DNA of 64,000 nt from an uncultured Bacilli bacterium. Lineage in GTDB: Bacteria; Bacillota_I; Bacilli_A; RF39; UBA660. The notes beneath the pieces are model-generated. The model did no database searches. It was given only the letters and a program-made list of their open reading frames with translations, and had not been told where the DNA came from. The DNA lies in contig CAKPDH010000002.1 in assembly GCA_934148845.1 (NCBI GenBank), positions 62,001-126,000 on the forward strand, given 5' to 3'. The stretch's first letter is position 1; the number at the start of each line of letters is the position of its first letter. A program made the translations under genes and the position numbers. Below, one piece after another: positions 51,135 to 60,432 of this stretch.

Positions 51135-52133
51135 TCATTTTTGACTTTCTTCTATTGCTACTGCTACTGCAACAGTTGCTCCTACCATTGGATTATTACC
51201 CATTCCAATTAATCCCATCATTTCAACATGAGCTGGAACAGATGAAGATCCTGCAAATTGCGCATCACTATGCATACGTCCCATTGTATCTGTCATACCA
51301 TACGATGCTGGACCCGCCGCCATATTATCAGGATGAAGTGTTCTACCAGTTCCACCACCAGATGCTACTGAAAAATATTTTTTTCCCATTTCTATACATT
51401 CTTTTTTATATGTACCAGCTACTGGATGTTGAAAACGTGTAGGATTCGTTGAATTGCCTGTAATTGAAACATCAACACCTTCAAGATGCATAATTGCAAC
51501 ACCTTCTCTTACATCATTTGCGCCATAACATCTAACAAGTCCTCTTTCACCTTCCGAATATTTTATCTCTTCAATAACTTTTACTTTACCAGTAAAAAAG
51601 TCGAAATCTGTTTTAACATAAGTAAAGCCATTTATTCTAGAAATAATTTGTGCGGCATCTTTACCAAGGCCATTTAAAATAACCCTCAATGGTGTTTTTC
51701 TTACTTTATTTGCACTTTTTACAATGCCAATAGCACCTTCTGCTGCTGCAAAAGATTCATGACCTGCTAAAAACGCAAAACATTTTGTTTCTTCATTAAG
51801 TAGCATTGAAGCTAAATTTCCATGCCCTATTCCAACTTTTCTTTCACTTGCTACGCTTCCTGGTATACAAAAAGCTTGTAATCCTTCACCTATCGCACGT
51901 GCAGCTAAATATGCTTTTGTTCTATTTGATTTTAAAGCTATTGCGGCACCTAAAGTATATGCATAACAAGCATTTTCAAAACAAATAGGTTGTATACTTT
52001 TTACTATTTCATATGGATCAAAGCCTGCATCCTTACATATTTTTCTAGCATCTTCAAAATCTTTTATTCCATATTTTTCCATAACCGGTTTAATTTGATC
52101 TATTCTTCTTTCATAATTTTCAAACAATGCCAT
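51135..52133 (-). CDS. GGGtGRT protein
   Basis: 332 residues, named for 'SGGGTGRTLHPDNMAAGP' (about 262-280). Other conserved stretches are 'ICFENACYAYTLGAAIALK' and 'MHSDAQFAGSSSVPAHVEMMGLIGMGNNPMVGATVAV'. A widely conserved anaerobe family with no proven function, nearly always next to the NifU-like gene found 9 bases upstream here. AGGAGGTATTT ATG. The pair may assemble or use an Fe-S or other cofactor. Confidence 0.9.
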   Translation of the reverse strand: MALFENYERRIDQIKPVMEKYGIKDFEDARKICKDAGFDPYEIVKSIQPICFENACYAYTLGAAIALKSNRTKAYLAARAIGEGLQAFCIPGSVASERKVGIGHGNLASMLLNEETKCFAFLAGHESFAAAEGAIGIVKSANKVRKTPLRVILNGLGKDAAQIISRINGFTYVKTDFDFFTGKVKVIEEIKYSEGERGLVRCYGANDVREGVAIMHLEGVDVSITGNSTNPTRFQHPVAGTYKKECIEMGKKYFSVASGGGTGRTLHPDNMAAGPASYGMTDTMGRMHSDAQFAGSSSVPAHVEMMGLIGMGNNPMVGATVAVAVAIEESQK

Positions 52134-52142
52134 AAATACCTC

Positions 52143-52835
52143 CTATTCATTTCTTGGATCAATTGTTTTGACCGCTTCATTAAATCTACCATATATTCCA
52201 CTAGCACGTTCTATTGCTTCAAGTGGCTCTATGCCTTTTTTTATATTATTCATCATTTTACCTATATTCACATATTTATAGCCAATAATCTCATCATTTT
52301 TATCAAGACCTAATTCTAATACATATCCTTCCGCAAGTTCTAAATATCTTGGACCTTTTTTCTTTGTTGAATAAATTGTACCAACTTGACTTCTTGTACT
52401 AGACCCAAGATCCTCAAGAGAAGCACCAATAGATAATCCTCCCTCTGAAAATGCAGACTGACTTCTTCCGTATACAATTTGTAAAAATAACTCTCTCATA
52501 GCAGTATTAATAGCATCACATACTAAATCCGTATTAAGGGCTTCCAATATAGTTTTGCCAACTAAAATTTCGCCAGCCATAGCTGCGCTATGAGTCATAC
52601 CACTACATCCAATTGTTTCTATCAAAGCTTCTTCAATTATTCCATTTTTAATATTTAAAGTAAGTTTACATCCGCCTTGTTGTGGTGCACACCATCCAAT
52701 ACCATGAGTTAATCCAGATATATCTTTTATCTCTTTAGCTTGTACCCATTTTCCTTCTTCTGGGATAGGTGCTGGTCCATGGTTTACCCCACACCTTACT
52801 GGGCACATTTCTTCTACTTCTTTTGTATAAATCAT
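52143..52835 (-). CDS. NifU-like Fe-S scaffold partner of GGGtGRT
   Basis: About 230 residues. Cys pairs 'EEMCPVRCGVNHGPAP', 'IGWCAPQQGGCKLTL' and 'IGCSGMTHSAAMAGEIL' resemble the IscU/NifU N-domain ligands but with extra Cys and a C-terminal extension. The upstream ATG at 52856 is rejected because AGGGAGGTATT directly precedes 52835. Operon with GGGtGRT. Confidence 0.85.
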   Translation of the reverse strand: MIYTKEVEEMCPVRCGVNHGPAPIPEEGKWVQAKEIKDISGLTHGIGWCAPQQGGCKLTLNIKNGIIEEALIETIGCSGMTHSAAMAGEILVGKTILEALNTDLVCDAINTAMRELFLQIVYGRSQSAFSEGGLSIGASLEDLGSSTRSQVGTIYSTKKKGPRYLELAEGYVLELGLDKNDEIIGYKYVNIGKMMNNIKKGIEPLEAIERASGIYGRFNEAVKTIDPRNE

Positions 52836-52916
52836 AATACCTCCCTTATAGTACAATTTAATTATATAATATTTATAAAAAAAAAGATATTAAATTTAAT
52901 AATTAAGTTTTAATTT

Positions 52917-52949
52917 ATAAAAAAAAACCAACTCATTTCTGAATTAGTT
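52917..52949 (-). terminator. Terminator with GNRA tetraloop
   Basis: Arms AACTAATTCA/TGAGTTGGTT (10 pairs, two G-T) around loop GAAA, then a T run on the minus strand. It lies about 100 bp beyond the DUF1835 gene. Confidence 0.8.
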
Positions 52950-53046
52950 ATATTTAAAAGTACATTTAAAATAAAACAAGTAAATAAATATTTACAACCT
53001 TTATTAATATAAATTAGTTTCATCATTTTTTCATAAATTGTAATTA

Positions 53047-53781
53047 TTAGTTATTTATTTCTATCAGATTTTCAAAATATCTAGTACTACTATTTAATGT
53101 GATTTTTATTTTTTTATTCTTTATTAATCTTTTTATTAAATAAACATACATTGTATCGGTCAAATATACATTTTGCATAAGTGTTCCTACTAATCTAGAA
53201 ATCTTAACTTTTCCCAGTGATTGTAAAGTATCTAAAATATAACAGTCATAATAATTTAATGAAGCAGATTTCACACAACCTTGATCAATTATTCTTAAAT
53301 CTGAATTTTCATTAACTAATTTTCTCCAAGTGTTAGCATTTTCATTTATTTCCATGTTAGTTAATTTGTGTTCTAACTTAGACAATTCTTCTAGTTCTTT
53401 TTCATTCATTACACTAGGAGATGGATAATCTTCATTATAATCATCACTATACAACACATATAATTCATAATTATATAAATTTATAATACTACAAATGTAT
53501 AACATGATTAAATATGAATAAATGTGCTTTTTACTAGTCCATACTCTTATTTTATTTCCTTTTTTAATATTATCAATAATAATATCATATTCCTGCTTAA
53601 AATTATTATTTCCATATTCAAAAAATAACTGTTTAGGTATCTTTACTTTAAAATTTTCTATATTAGATAAATCACCAATGTTAAATAAAACATTAAACAT
53701 TAAAATGTCATTATTATTAAGCTTGCTTTTTTTCATAGTATAATAACAAGAATTACCAAATACGACTTCTAATACATTCAT
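53047..53781 (-). CDS. DUF1835-domain protein
   Basis: 244 residues. 'MNVLEVVFGNSCYYTMKKSKL' and 'LFNIGDLSNI' are the DUF1835 opening. 'IRVWTSKKHIYSYLIMLYICSII' and 'YYDCYILDTLQSLGKVKISRLVGTLM' fit the DUF1835/DUF3658 pair. Function unknown; the family is common in Bacillota accessory DNA. It has its own terminator and borders a decayed region. Confidence 0.65.
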   Translation of the reverse strand: MNVLEVVFGNSCYYTMKKSKLNNNDILMFNVLFNIGDLSNIENFKVKIPKQLFFEYGNNNFKQEYDIIIDNIKKGNKIRVWTSKKHIYSYLIMLYICSIINLYNYELYVLYSDDYNEDYPSPSVMNEKELEELSKLEHKLTNMEINENANTWRKLVNENSDLRIIDQGCVKSASLNYYDCYILDTLQSLGKVKISRLVGTLMQNVYLTDTMYVYLIKRLIKNKKIKITLNSSTRYFENLIEINN

Positions 53782-54248
53782 ATTTTCTACACTCCAATCT
53801 TAAAAATAAATTTTGGCTGCTTAATATATTCATATTATATCACTATATTAAATAAAATATAAATTACCCTATTTAACTACTTTTCGACCATCATAAATTT
53901 ATGTATAAAAGTTCGACTAACAATCTTATGTAGCATTAAGTATAACATTTTTTTATAAATAATTAAAGGTCTTTTTACTCACTGAATAATCTTCTAAAAT
54001 TTTATATAAATCCATATTAATACATTTTTCAACTAACTAATTATCATCCTATTTATTCAAATATGTAATTTCTGTGGTAAATTACAAGCATGTTTATAAA
54101 ATGGTAATTGAATTTAATTTTATATATTTATTTTATCATAAATTTTTTTATTTTTTTGATTTAATTCGCACAGCTTTTGCCCTCAATTCATTACATATAT
54201 AATTATGTCAATTAATAAAATAAATACAATAGTTTTGATGAAAAAAAA

Positions 54249-54422
54249 TTAAAAATTCATAATGTCCTTTTTAATAGAAATACCTTTCTCTTTTTGTGTT
54301 TTTATAACATTACTACTATCAAATCTTTTATATGTTTCTAATTTTATCTTTAAGTTATTAGGGGTGGTATCCATAAAATAATTTAAACTACCATCTGATG
54401 TTAAAATAATATCTCTGATTGT
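54249..54422 (-). pseudogene. Coding remnant, C-terminal fragment
   Basis: A frame with no start, bounded upstream by TAA, reads 'ILTSDGSLNYFMDTTPNNL' then 'KLETYKRFDSSNVIKTQKEKG' and ends 'MNF' at TAA. It looks like the end of a lost gene. No family recognised. The sequence from 53782 to 54248 shows no gene. Confidence 0.35.
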
Positions 54423-54475
54423 TTAAATTTACCCTAAATAGTTATCTTAATTGATTGGGTCATAAGAGATTAAAT

Positions 54476-54650
54476 CTAATTTTTTAACTCTTCCGTAGTT
54501 AACGATTCCATTAAATACTCATTAATCACTTTAGCAACTAAATCTATATCAAGGAACTCAACATCTTCGAATAATTTCACATCAATTGTTTTTCTTAATC
54601 TTTTTAAATCTTCGACATATAAGTGGATATAAAATTCTTCTAGAACTTAT
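54476..54650 (-). pseudogene. Coding remnant, C-terminal fragment
   Basis: A start-less frame reads 'VLEEFYIHLYVEDLKRLRKT', 'IDVKLFEDVEFLDIDLVAKVINEYLMES', and ends 'LTTEELKN' at TAG 54476. Helical, no known domain. It may be the tail of the broken gene just upstream at 54825-55213. Confidence 0.35.
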
Positions 54651-54824
54651 TCATTAGTACCTAGCATTTTGCAATATTTTTTTCTTATAAAATCTAGTTT
54701 TACCAAGTTAAGTGGATGTTAATATTTTTTCATTTGGTTATTTAATTTCATAATTTTTAACAAAATTAGCAATTTCATATATAACATCACTTAACTTTTT
54801 ATTTTCTTGTATACATAATTCCTA

Positions 54825-55213
54825 CTATATTTTTAAATCATTTGTATATTCTATTTCTTCATTTAGACAATAGTAGTCTTTTACAATATCATAAATATCA
54901 TTTATTATTTTTTTCTTTATATCTTTAACAATAGAATAAGTTTTGATATTTATTTTATTTATATCAATCCAATTATTATGTTCATCTATATTAGTATGAT
55001 TACTAAAAGCAATTTTAATATTTTTATCTTTAAGTGCCTCAAATAACAAAATTACTAAATCATTATTTTTATTGTAAGATTGAAAAATATCCTTGTACTA
55101 TTTTGTTATTAAAAACTTCTATAACTTCATCTAGTGATTTAAAATTAACTTCACAAAATCTACGAAATAATCTCATAATATCGTCACTTCTTTTTACTTT
55201 TATGTTAATAATC
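54825..55213 (-). pseudogene. Frameshifted hypothetical gene
   Basis: An ATG at 55213 after AGGAGG gives 'MIINIKVKRSDDIMRLFRRF' and 'CEVNFKSLDEVIEVF', stopping after 48 codons. A different frame then continues 'LVILLFEALKDKNIKIAFSN' and 'IKTYSIVKDIKKKIINDIYDI' to 54825. One frameshift near 55080 would merge them to about 130 residues. No family recognised. Confidence 0.5.
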
Positions 55214-55288
55214 ATAATATACCTCCTTAAACATAAAATATAATATAATTAGTTTTGCATTTTTTTATTGAAAACACTGCAACTACAA

Positions 55289-55349
55289 TTGACAAAATCA
55301 GCATAATAGTGTAAAATTAATTTGTACGCGTTAAGTTGTAGAACTTAAC
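55289..55349 (+). promoter_or_regulatory. tRNA-Cys promoter and leader hairpin
   Basis: TTGACA (55289-55294), 17 bases, TAAAAT (55312-55317). A leader hairpin GTTAAGTT/AACTTAAC with loop GTAG (55330-55349) sits 14 bases before the tRNA and may mark 5' processing. Confidence 0.7.
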
Positions 55350-55363
55350 AAATATACAAGAAT

Positions 55364-55437
55364 GGGTCTATAGCCAAGTGGTAAGGCGTGGGACTGCAAC
55401 TCCCTGATCGTTGGTTCAAATCCGACTAGGCCCTCCA
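55364..55437 (+). tRNA. tRNA-Cys (GCA)
   Basis: 74 bases with CCA. Acceptor GGGTCTA/TAGGCCC, anticodon arm 'GGGACTGCAACTCCC' giving GCA, T-loop 'TTGGTTCAAATCCGA'. It stands alone with its own promoter and terminator. Confidence 0.97.
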
Positions 55438-55451
55438 AATTTGTTTATTTT

Positions 55452-55473
55452 AAAGAGCAGCAGCTCTTTTTTT
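55452..55473 (+). terminator. Terminator of tRNA-Cys
   Basis: Arms AAAGAGC/GCTCTTT with loop AGCA, followed by a T run. Confidence 0.9.
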
Positions 55474-55518
55474 GTGACTGTCACAATTACCTTCCTAACT
55501 TACTATTTGACTAAAATA

Positions 55519-56009
55519 TCATTTTTTTGAATTTCTTAACATCAAATTGATTTTGATACATAAATTCTTCCTTTCATCAATTCCATTTACTTTTATTTCT
55601 TCAGATTTAGTTATGTTAATGCTATTTATTCCACTTGCATAATTTTTCATATTATCTTTAAGTTTATTAAATGAAACTTCATGAGATTTTTTGAAGTATT
55701 GACTTTATCATCAAATGCAGAAGTAAAAGAAACACATCTAGAATCATGAATTATAAACAATTCAATATATCTAACTTCTATTTCTTGATAATTAGGAACA
55801 TCAATATAAATTTTTTGTAGTGGAACTTTATATGTTCCTGTTAAAAGTGATGAATTAGTATTATTATTTGTATTATCCTTTACTTGTTCTTTATTTTCAG
55901 TTGAATTATTAGTATCAACATCATCATTAGTTTTTGAATTTCCACATCCTGTAGCAAGTCCTACTATTAACACCCCACATACTAAAATTAATAATATTTT
56001 ATTTTACAT
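55519..56009 (-). pseudogene. Broken lipoprotein gene
   Basis: The natural start is ATG TAA at 56009, a stop at codon two. The frame then runs 'ILLILVCGVLIVGLATGCGN' (lipobox ATGC) and an Asn/Thr-rich linker, then 'LLTGTYKVPLQKIYIDVPNYQEIEVRYI'. Near 55690 a frameshift is needed to continue 'KSHEVSFNKLKDNMKNYASGI' to TGA at 55519. Two lesions make it dead. Confidence 0.65.
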
Positions 56010-56219
56010 TATTTCCAACAATAGTTTTAACCCATGTTCTTAGCTCTATTAAATTTTTTGTTGATACCCAATTGAAATAAAGCCCAAAACATATTTTTTA
56101 CCATCTACTATATTCAACAGATATTATTGTTGGAAAATCTAGTCCTTTTATTTTTTTAATTATACCAACACATTCCTTATCGCACTTTTTTTGATTCATT
56201 TTCTTTCGTACTATCTTTT
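55999..56219 (-). pseudogene. Lipoprotein-type C-terminal remnant
   Basis: A start-less frame reads 'CDKECVGIIKKIKGLDFPT', 'IISVEYSRW', a TAA, then 'KICFGLYFNWVSTKNLIEL', 'RTWVKTIVGNNVK' and TAA at 55999. Looks like the end of a second decayed exported protein. Upstream 'KKDSTKENESKK' is in another frame. Confidence 0.4.
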
Positions 56220-56226
56220 TTATTAT

Positions 56227-56835
56227 TTAAATATAATCTATATTTTTATACTTATTACATATATAATCTGCAATTTGTTCTATATCTTTACTTTTTATTT
56301 TGTTTAATACACTGCAATTTGTAATACAATACACTTTATTACCACATATAATATTAAATACTAATATACCATCATTTCTATGCATTATATCTGATTTTAC
56401 TGATCCTATTATGAATTTAGCACCTTTTTTCCTATACGTATATCTACTATCGTTATAAATATCTATTGCATCAATATCTTTTATCTTAACTGCAAATGCT
56501 TTAAAAAAGTTGAATTTACTACCAATGCAAATTATATATTCCTTAGTAATATACAACCCATATTTTTTAAATACTTTATCCAAATTATTATCCAAATCAT
56601 AAAAAACATTTTCATTTTTCAAAAATTTATTTAATTTATTAATATGATGTATAAAACAAATTGATATAGATATTACAAAGAAACTAAATATCCCAATTAC
56701 TATCCATTTGTTAAATAATGATATTAAATCTAACATTACATATTTATATATTAAATATAAAACAACAAATAAAGATACTATACTAACAATCTCATTTAGT
56801 CGAACCTTTCTTTTAACATTTTTACTAATATTCAT
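56227..56835 (-). CDS. Membrane protein with two TM segments and soluble C-terminal domain
   Basis: 202 residues. Two hydrophobic segments (about 14-34 and 42-62) precede a beta-rich domain ('KYGLYITKEYIICIG', 'KIKDIDAIDIYNDSRYTYRKKG'), which is compatible with a PH-like (YcxB/YdbT-type) fold; that similarity is only an inference. It overlaps the Lgt-like gene by 4 bases and is part of a membrane-protein cluster. Confidence 0.5.
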   Translation of the reverse strand: MNISKNVKRKVRLNEIVSIVSLFVVLYLIYKYVMLDLISLFNKWIVIGIFSFFVISISICFIHHINKLNKFLKNENVFYDLDNNLDKVFKKYGLYITKEYIICIGSKFNFFKAFAVKIKDIDAIDIYNDSRYTYRKKGAKFIIGSVKSDIMHRNDGILVFNIICGNKVYCITNCSVLNKIKSKDIEQIADYICNKYKNIDYI

Positions 56836-57497
56836 ATATTTCTCCTTACAATATTAAACCCTAAAAAAATTAACAACAAGCAAAATAACTCTATAAATAT
56901 AAATGTATATATATGAGCAAACACTCTAAATATTGAAACTATAAATCTTAAACTACCAAATAATATGAAGCTCAATCCAACAATTTTGTTTTTCGTATTA
57001 TTTTTACATATAAGAATTAAGATATATATATAAGCAATAAAATTTAAAATTATTTCTATTAATTGAATAGGGAAATAATTTATACCATAACAACATCCTT
57101 TAATGTAGCATCCTATCTTTAAAATAGAATACATAATTAATATATTTGGAATATATAATAGTGATATATCTAATTTATCTTTTTTAAATAATTTAGATAA
57201 AATAAATATAGCAACTAATCCTCCTATATATCCTCCTATAAAAGACCAACCTGAAAGTACAAATTGTAATTTATCAATTAGATTATTAGATAATAAGTAA
57301 TTTATACTGTCTAAATCAAAATCTATAAACACATGAATTATTTTAGAAAATAATATAAATAGTATTAAAAATATAATATAACTATATATACAATTTTCTG
57401 TAGATAAAATTTTGTATTTTTTATTTATTAACAGGGCAAATATAAATGGAATTATAACCCCGCAAATTTCTATTATTATAATTAATATTCTTTGCAT
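56832..57497 (-). CDS. Lgt-like (prolipoprotein diacylglyceryl transferase family) membrane protein
   Basis: 221 residues with seven hydrophobic segments. 'LSGWSFIGGYIGGLVAIFIL' (about 82-101) and 'KIGCYIKGCCYGINYFPIQLIE' (about 127-148) match the Lgt signature region. It is shorter than typical Lgt (about 270) and differs in the catalytic stretch, so this is an accessory homologue and not clearly the housekeeping enzyme. Embedded among lipoprotein and membrane genes. Confidence 0.6.
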   Translation of the reverse strand: MQRILIIIIEICGVIIPFIFALLINKKYKILSTENCIYSYIIFLILFILFSKIIHVFIDFDLDSINYLLSNNLIDKLQFVLSGWSFIGGYIGGLVAIFILSKLFKKDKLDISLLYIPNILIMYSILKIGCYIKGCCYGINYFPIQLIEIILNFIAYIYILILICKNNTKNKIVGLSFILFGSLRFIVSIFRVFAHIYTFIFIELFCLLLIFLGFNIVRRNI

Positions 57498-57499
57498 CT

Positions 57500-57999
57500 C
57501 TATTGGGTTGCTCTCCCAACTGATTCAACAAATTCCCTAAACAAATCCCAGTATCCTGATTCAGGCTCAAAACAAGCACTAAAGATTTTTCCTAATGCAA
57601 TTACAAATATGACTAGTAGGCAAATTGCTATAAAAATTATTACTGCATCAACTATTATCAACGCCAATGACATCTTATCTTTATTTCTAACCCTACTTAT
57701 AATAGCAAGTATTAAAGAAACTATTACGTAAGGAAACGCAAATATAAATAATAATTTACTCTCATATACCATTATATCAACATATAGTCCCCAAAACAAA
57801 GCAATTGCATACAAAGAAAACCTAATGATACCCAAGATAATGTTGGTATTTTTTTATTATTAGTATTTTGTATTTGCTTTATGTCAATATTACCATTTTG
57901 AGCAGATTCTTTTTGAATTTTTTGTTCCAACTTAACACCACAATTTGAACAAAAATTAGTATTATCTTTATTCTCTTTACCACAATTAATACACTTCAT
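57500..57999 (-). pseudogene. Zinc-ribbon membrane protein, split by a frameshift
   Basis: From ATG 57999, 'MKCINCGKENKDNTNFCSNCG' is a clean zinc ribbon, then a linker and 'IPTLSW'. At about 57835 the frame must change to continue 'LGIIRFSLYAIALFWGLYV' and three further membrane segments to 'EFVESVGRATQ' at 57500. Both halves keep coding character, so one base appears gained or lost. The second half starts with TTG, not a natural start. Confidence 0.65.
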
Positions 58000-58012
58000 A
58001 ATACACTCCTTA

Positions 58013-59449
58013 CTATTTCAATTTAGTATCATCAAAGCCATCCGTTTGATAATTATATTTTCCTGTACAAGTTATATATGCATTACCTATTATTTTTTTA
58101 TTTTGATCTAATTCTAATTTTACATAACCGTCCCATGATACATCTTTCAATTCTTCACCAGCAAATATCTTCGGAAAATAATATTTGCTTTCTAATTCTT
58201 CGTATTGTTTTTTACTGACAAATACAGGTGATGGTGAACTTTCAGTTGGCTTAAAGGATAATAATGAACTAACATTTACGACAGTGTCCCCAAATTCTAT
58301 TTCTAATTTCTTTATTGAATACATTTTATAATATTCATCAGTTTTACTCTCGTTAAATTTATTTTCATCGAAGCCTTGTGTTTGGTAATTATACTCTCCT
58401 GTACATTTAATATATGTTTTTGCTATATAATTATATAATCTGTGGTCACATAAGGGATTATCATAATTATTATAAGTAATTAAGCAATCACTATAGCCTT
58501 CGTAGTTTGGTCTTACTTCTACATAACCATCACAAGTGGTTCCATTTAATTTGTTATCTTCATATGCTGATGTTTTCTTTAGATATTCTTCACTATCCTC
58601 ATTCCATAAATGAATTGCTTCTTCATAATGTTTTTTATCGACTAATACATAAGAATCTCTATTATTTAATGGTTGTAATGGTTGCAACAATAATTCTTTT
58701 TGAGATAAAGTAGATACATCATCTGATAAAGAATCTTCTAAACCCTTTAGCACTGTTTGTTTATACTCATTACTATTTTTGTATTTAGTCCGTTTTATGT
58801 TGCTTCTAATTTCATCAATAACAAACAAACTACTAAATAATATTATCATTATAGATATAGCTAACATTATATACATAAATGCAGACTTAATTTTTTTATT
58901 ATGTAATATAATACAAAAAATGATATTTGCAATATTAACAACTAATATTGTTGTACTGTACCATGAAATTCCAATAAAAATTTCAACTATAAATAGAATT
59001 ATTGTTATAATAATTGGCATTAAAGATAAATATTTTATTTTTGAATTTTTAACTACTATACCATCAGAATAGTTTGATTGGACATTATAATTTTTAAATT
59101 TAATTAGATACAATATAGAGTGAATTCCTAAAAATATTCCTAACAAAAAATATACTATACCAAATAACGAACCATCACCTATAGATGTTAATATCATTAA
59201 ACAACTTATAATTATAGTTAAAATACCTATAAACTTTTTTGTTTCCTTTTTATTGCAGACTAAAATTGCAGAAAGTACTATAAACATTATTGACTTTAAA
59301 AATATAGGTACACTTAGATCACCTGAATATCCATCTTGTAACATAAATAAAAAACTTGCAATTGTAAAAATAACTGCGACTACTAATAAAGCTATACCAT
59401 CCTTATGTAATAAATTTCTATAATAACTTAAATTCTTTTCCTTTTTCAT
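58013..59449 (-). CDS. Polytopic membrane protein with duplicated extracytoplasmic domain
   Basis: 478 residues. Seven to eight membrane segments (about 12-215), then a soluble region with two copies of one unit: 'TYIKCTGEYNYQTQGFDENKFN' region (about 345-370) and 'AYITCTGKYNYQTDGFDDTKL' (about 455-478), each preceded by a 'DGYVEV'/'DGYVKL' strand and a 'SKKQYEELES'-like helix. GGGAGAAGAA ATG. No family recognised; a surface sensor or immunity protein is conceivable. Confidence 0.55.
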   Translation of the reverse strand: MKKEKNLSYYRNLLHKDGIALLVVAVIFTIASFLFMLQDGYSGDLSVPIFLKSIMFIVLSAILVCNKKETKKFIGILTIIISCLMILTSIGDGSLFGIVYFLLGIFLGIHSILYLIKFKNYNVQSNYSDGIVVKNSKIKYLSLMPIIITIILFIVEIFIGISWYSTTILVVNIANIIFCIILHNKKIKSAFMYIMLAISIMIILFSSLFVIDEIRSNIKRTKYKNSNEYKQTVLKGLEDSLSDDVSTLSQKELLLQPLQPLNNRDSYVLVDKKHYEEAIHLWNEDSEEYLKKTSAYEDNKLNGTTCDGYVEVRPNYEGYSDCLITYNNYDNPLCDHRLYNYIAKTYIKCTGEYNYQTQGFDENKFNESKTDEYYKMYSIKKLEIEFGDTVVNVSSLLSFKPTESSPSPVFVSKKQYEELESKYYFPKIFAGEELKDVSWDGYVKLELDQNKKIIGNAYITCTGKYNYQTDGFDDTKLK

Positions 59450-59554
59450 TTCTTCTCCCTACCTTTCAAATATATTATATCACACTTTGTCGTATTTTCT
59501 TACACAAATTCGATTTTAAGTATTTTTGATGGGAAAATTGACATGGTGATTAAT

Positions 59555-59989
59555 ATGAATTTTGAAAGATTATTCTTTTTAAGAGAAGAAAAAGACTTAA
59601 CACAAGAAGATATAGGGAAAAGATTAAATGTTAGTAGGGTTGCAATTTCTCAATGGGAAACAAACAAAGAAATTATACCTTTAGAACAACTTAATGCATA
59701 TGCTAATTATTTTAATGTCAGTTTAGATTACATTGTACAAATAAGCAATGTAAAAGAATATAAAATTATAAATAAATCATTAGATCCTAAAATAGTAGGG
59801 AAAAGATTACTCTATATACGCCATAAATTTGGTATAACACAAGAAGAACTTGCCAATAATTTAAATACCACTCATTCAACTATTAGTGCTTATGAAACAG
59901 GTAAAACTTTAATCTTAACTGTATTTGCTTATCAAATATGTGTTAAATACAACGTATCAATGGATTGGTTATGTGGTAGGGTAGACTAA
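59555..59989 (+). CDS. Two-domain XRE regulator
   Basis: About 144 residues with two complete Cro/C1-type HTH domains in tandem: 'LTQEDIGKRLNVSRVAISQWET' (about 14-35) and 'ITQEELANNLNTTHSTISAYET' (about 93-114). Each is followed by a Tyr/Phe-rich helix ('YFNVSLDYI', 'KYNVSMDWL'). The duplicate suggests intramolecular pairing on DNA. The ATG at 59555 has GGTGAT six bases upstream. It is divergent from the membrane-protein cluster and may control it. Confidence 0.8.
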   Translation: MNFERLFFLREEKDLTQEDIGKRLNVSRVAISQWETNKEIIPLEQLNAYANYFNVSLDYIVQISNVKEYKIINKSLDPKIVGKRLLYIRHKFGITQEELANNLNTTHSTISAYETGKTLILTVFAYQICVKYNVSMDWLCGRVD

Positions 59990-60001
59990 ACAAAAATATA
60001 A

Positions 60002-60033
60002 AAAAGGTAACAAAATTGAAATTGTTACCTTTT
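60002..60033. terminator. Bidirectional terminator
   Basis: 12-bp arms AAAAGGTAACAA/TTGTTACCTTTT between the converging XRE and lipoprotein genes. Confidence 0.85.
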
Positions 60034-60047
60034 CGATTGATATGTTA

Positions 60048-60425
60048 TTACCAGTTATTGCAACTAGCAATAACTTCTTCATGTTTATAATTAACATCTA
60101 TTTTTTTATCACTAACTATTAATTTATTATCTGACTCACATATACTTTTTTTATTGCTTTCCAAATTATTACAATCTTTAAGTTTTAACTCACTTTTTGT
60201 TGCTTCTAAGTAATCGTTTAATGATACACATACTTTTGAATTAGAATCTTTACAATATGTTGTATAATGTTTTTCTAAAATACTAGCAAGTTCATCATAA
60301 TTACCTTTTTCAGTATAAGAACTTACATCTATTTCATCTATTTTATCACATAATTTTTGCTCATTATTATTAGAGCATCCTGATATTAAAATAACTGCTA
60401 AACATAAAAATATAACTTTTTTCAT
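60048..60425 (-). CDS. Small Cys-rich lipoprotein
   Basis: 125 residues. 'MKKVIFLCLAVILISGCSN' is a signal peptide with lipobox ISGC (Cys17). The mature part has six further Cys ('KLCDKI', 'TYCKDS', 'KVCVSL', 'KDCNNL', 'SICESD', 'ASCNNW'), enough for three disulfides or a metal site. No family recognised. It follows the 362-residue membrane gene by 7 bases. Confidence 0.65.
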   Translation of the reverse strand: MKKVIFLCLAVILISGCSNNNEQKLCDKIDEIDVSSYTEKGNYDELASILEKHYTTYCKDSNSKVCVSLNDYLEATKSELKLKDCNNLESNKKSICESDNKLIVSDKKIDVNYKHEEVIASCNNW

Positions 60426-60432
60426 ATTCCTC

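Noticed and set aside
51155..52313. Several plus-strand frames opposite GGGtGRT/NifU-like genes
   Set aside because: They are antisense shadows without ribosome sites, and the minus-strand genes are strongly recognised.
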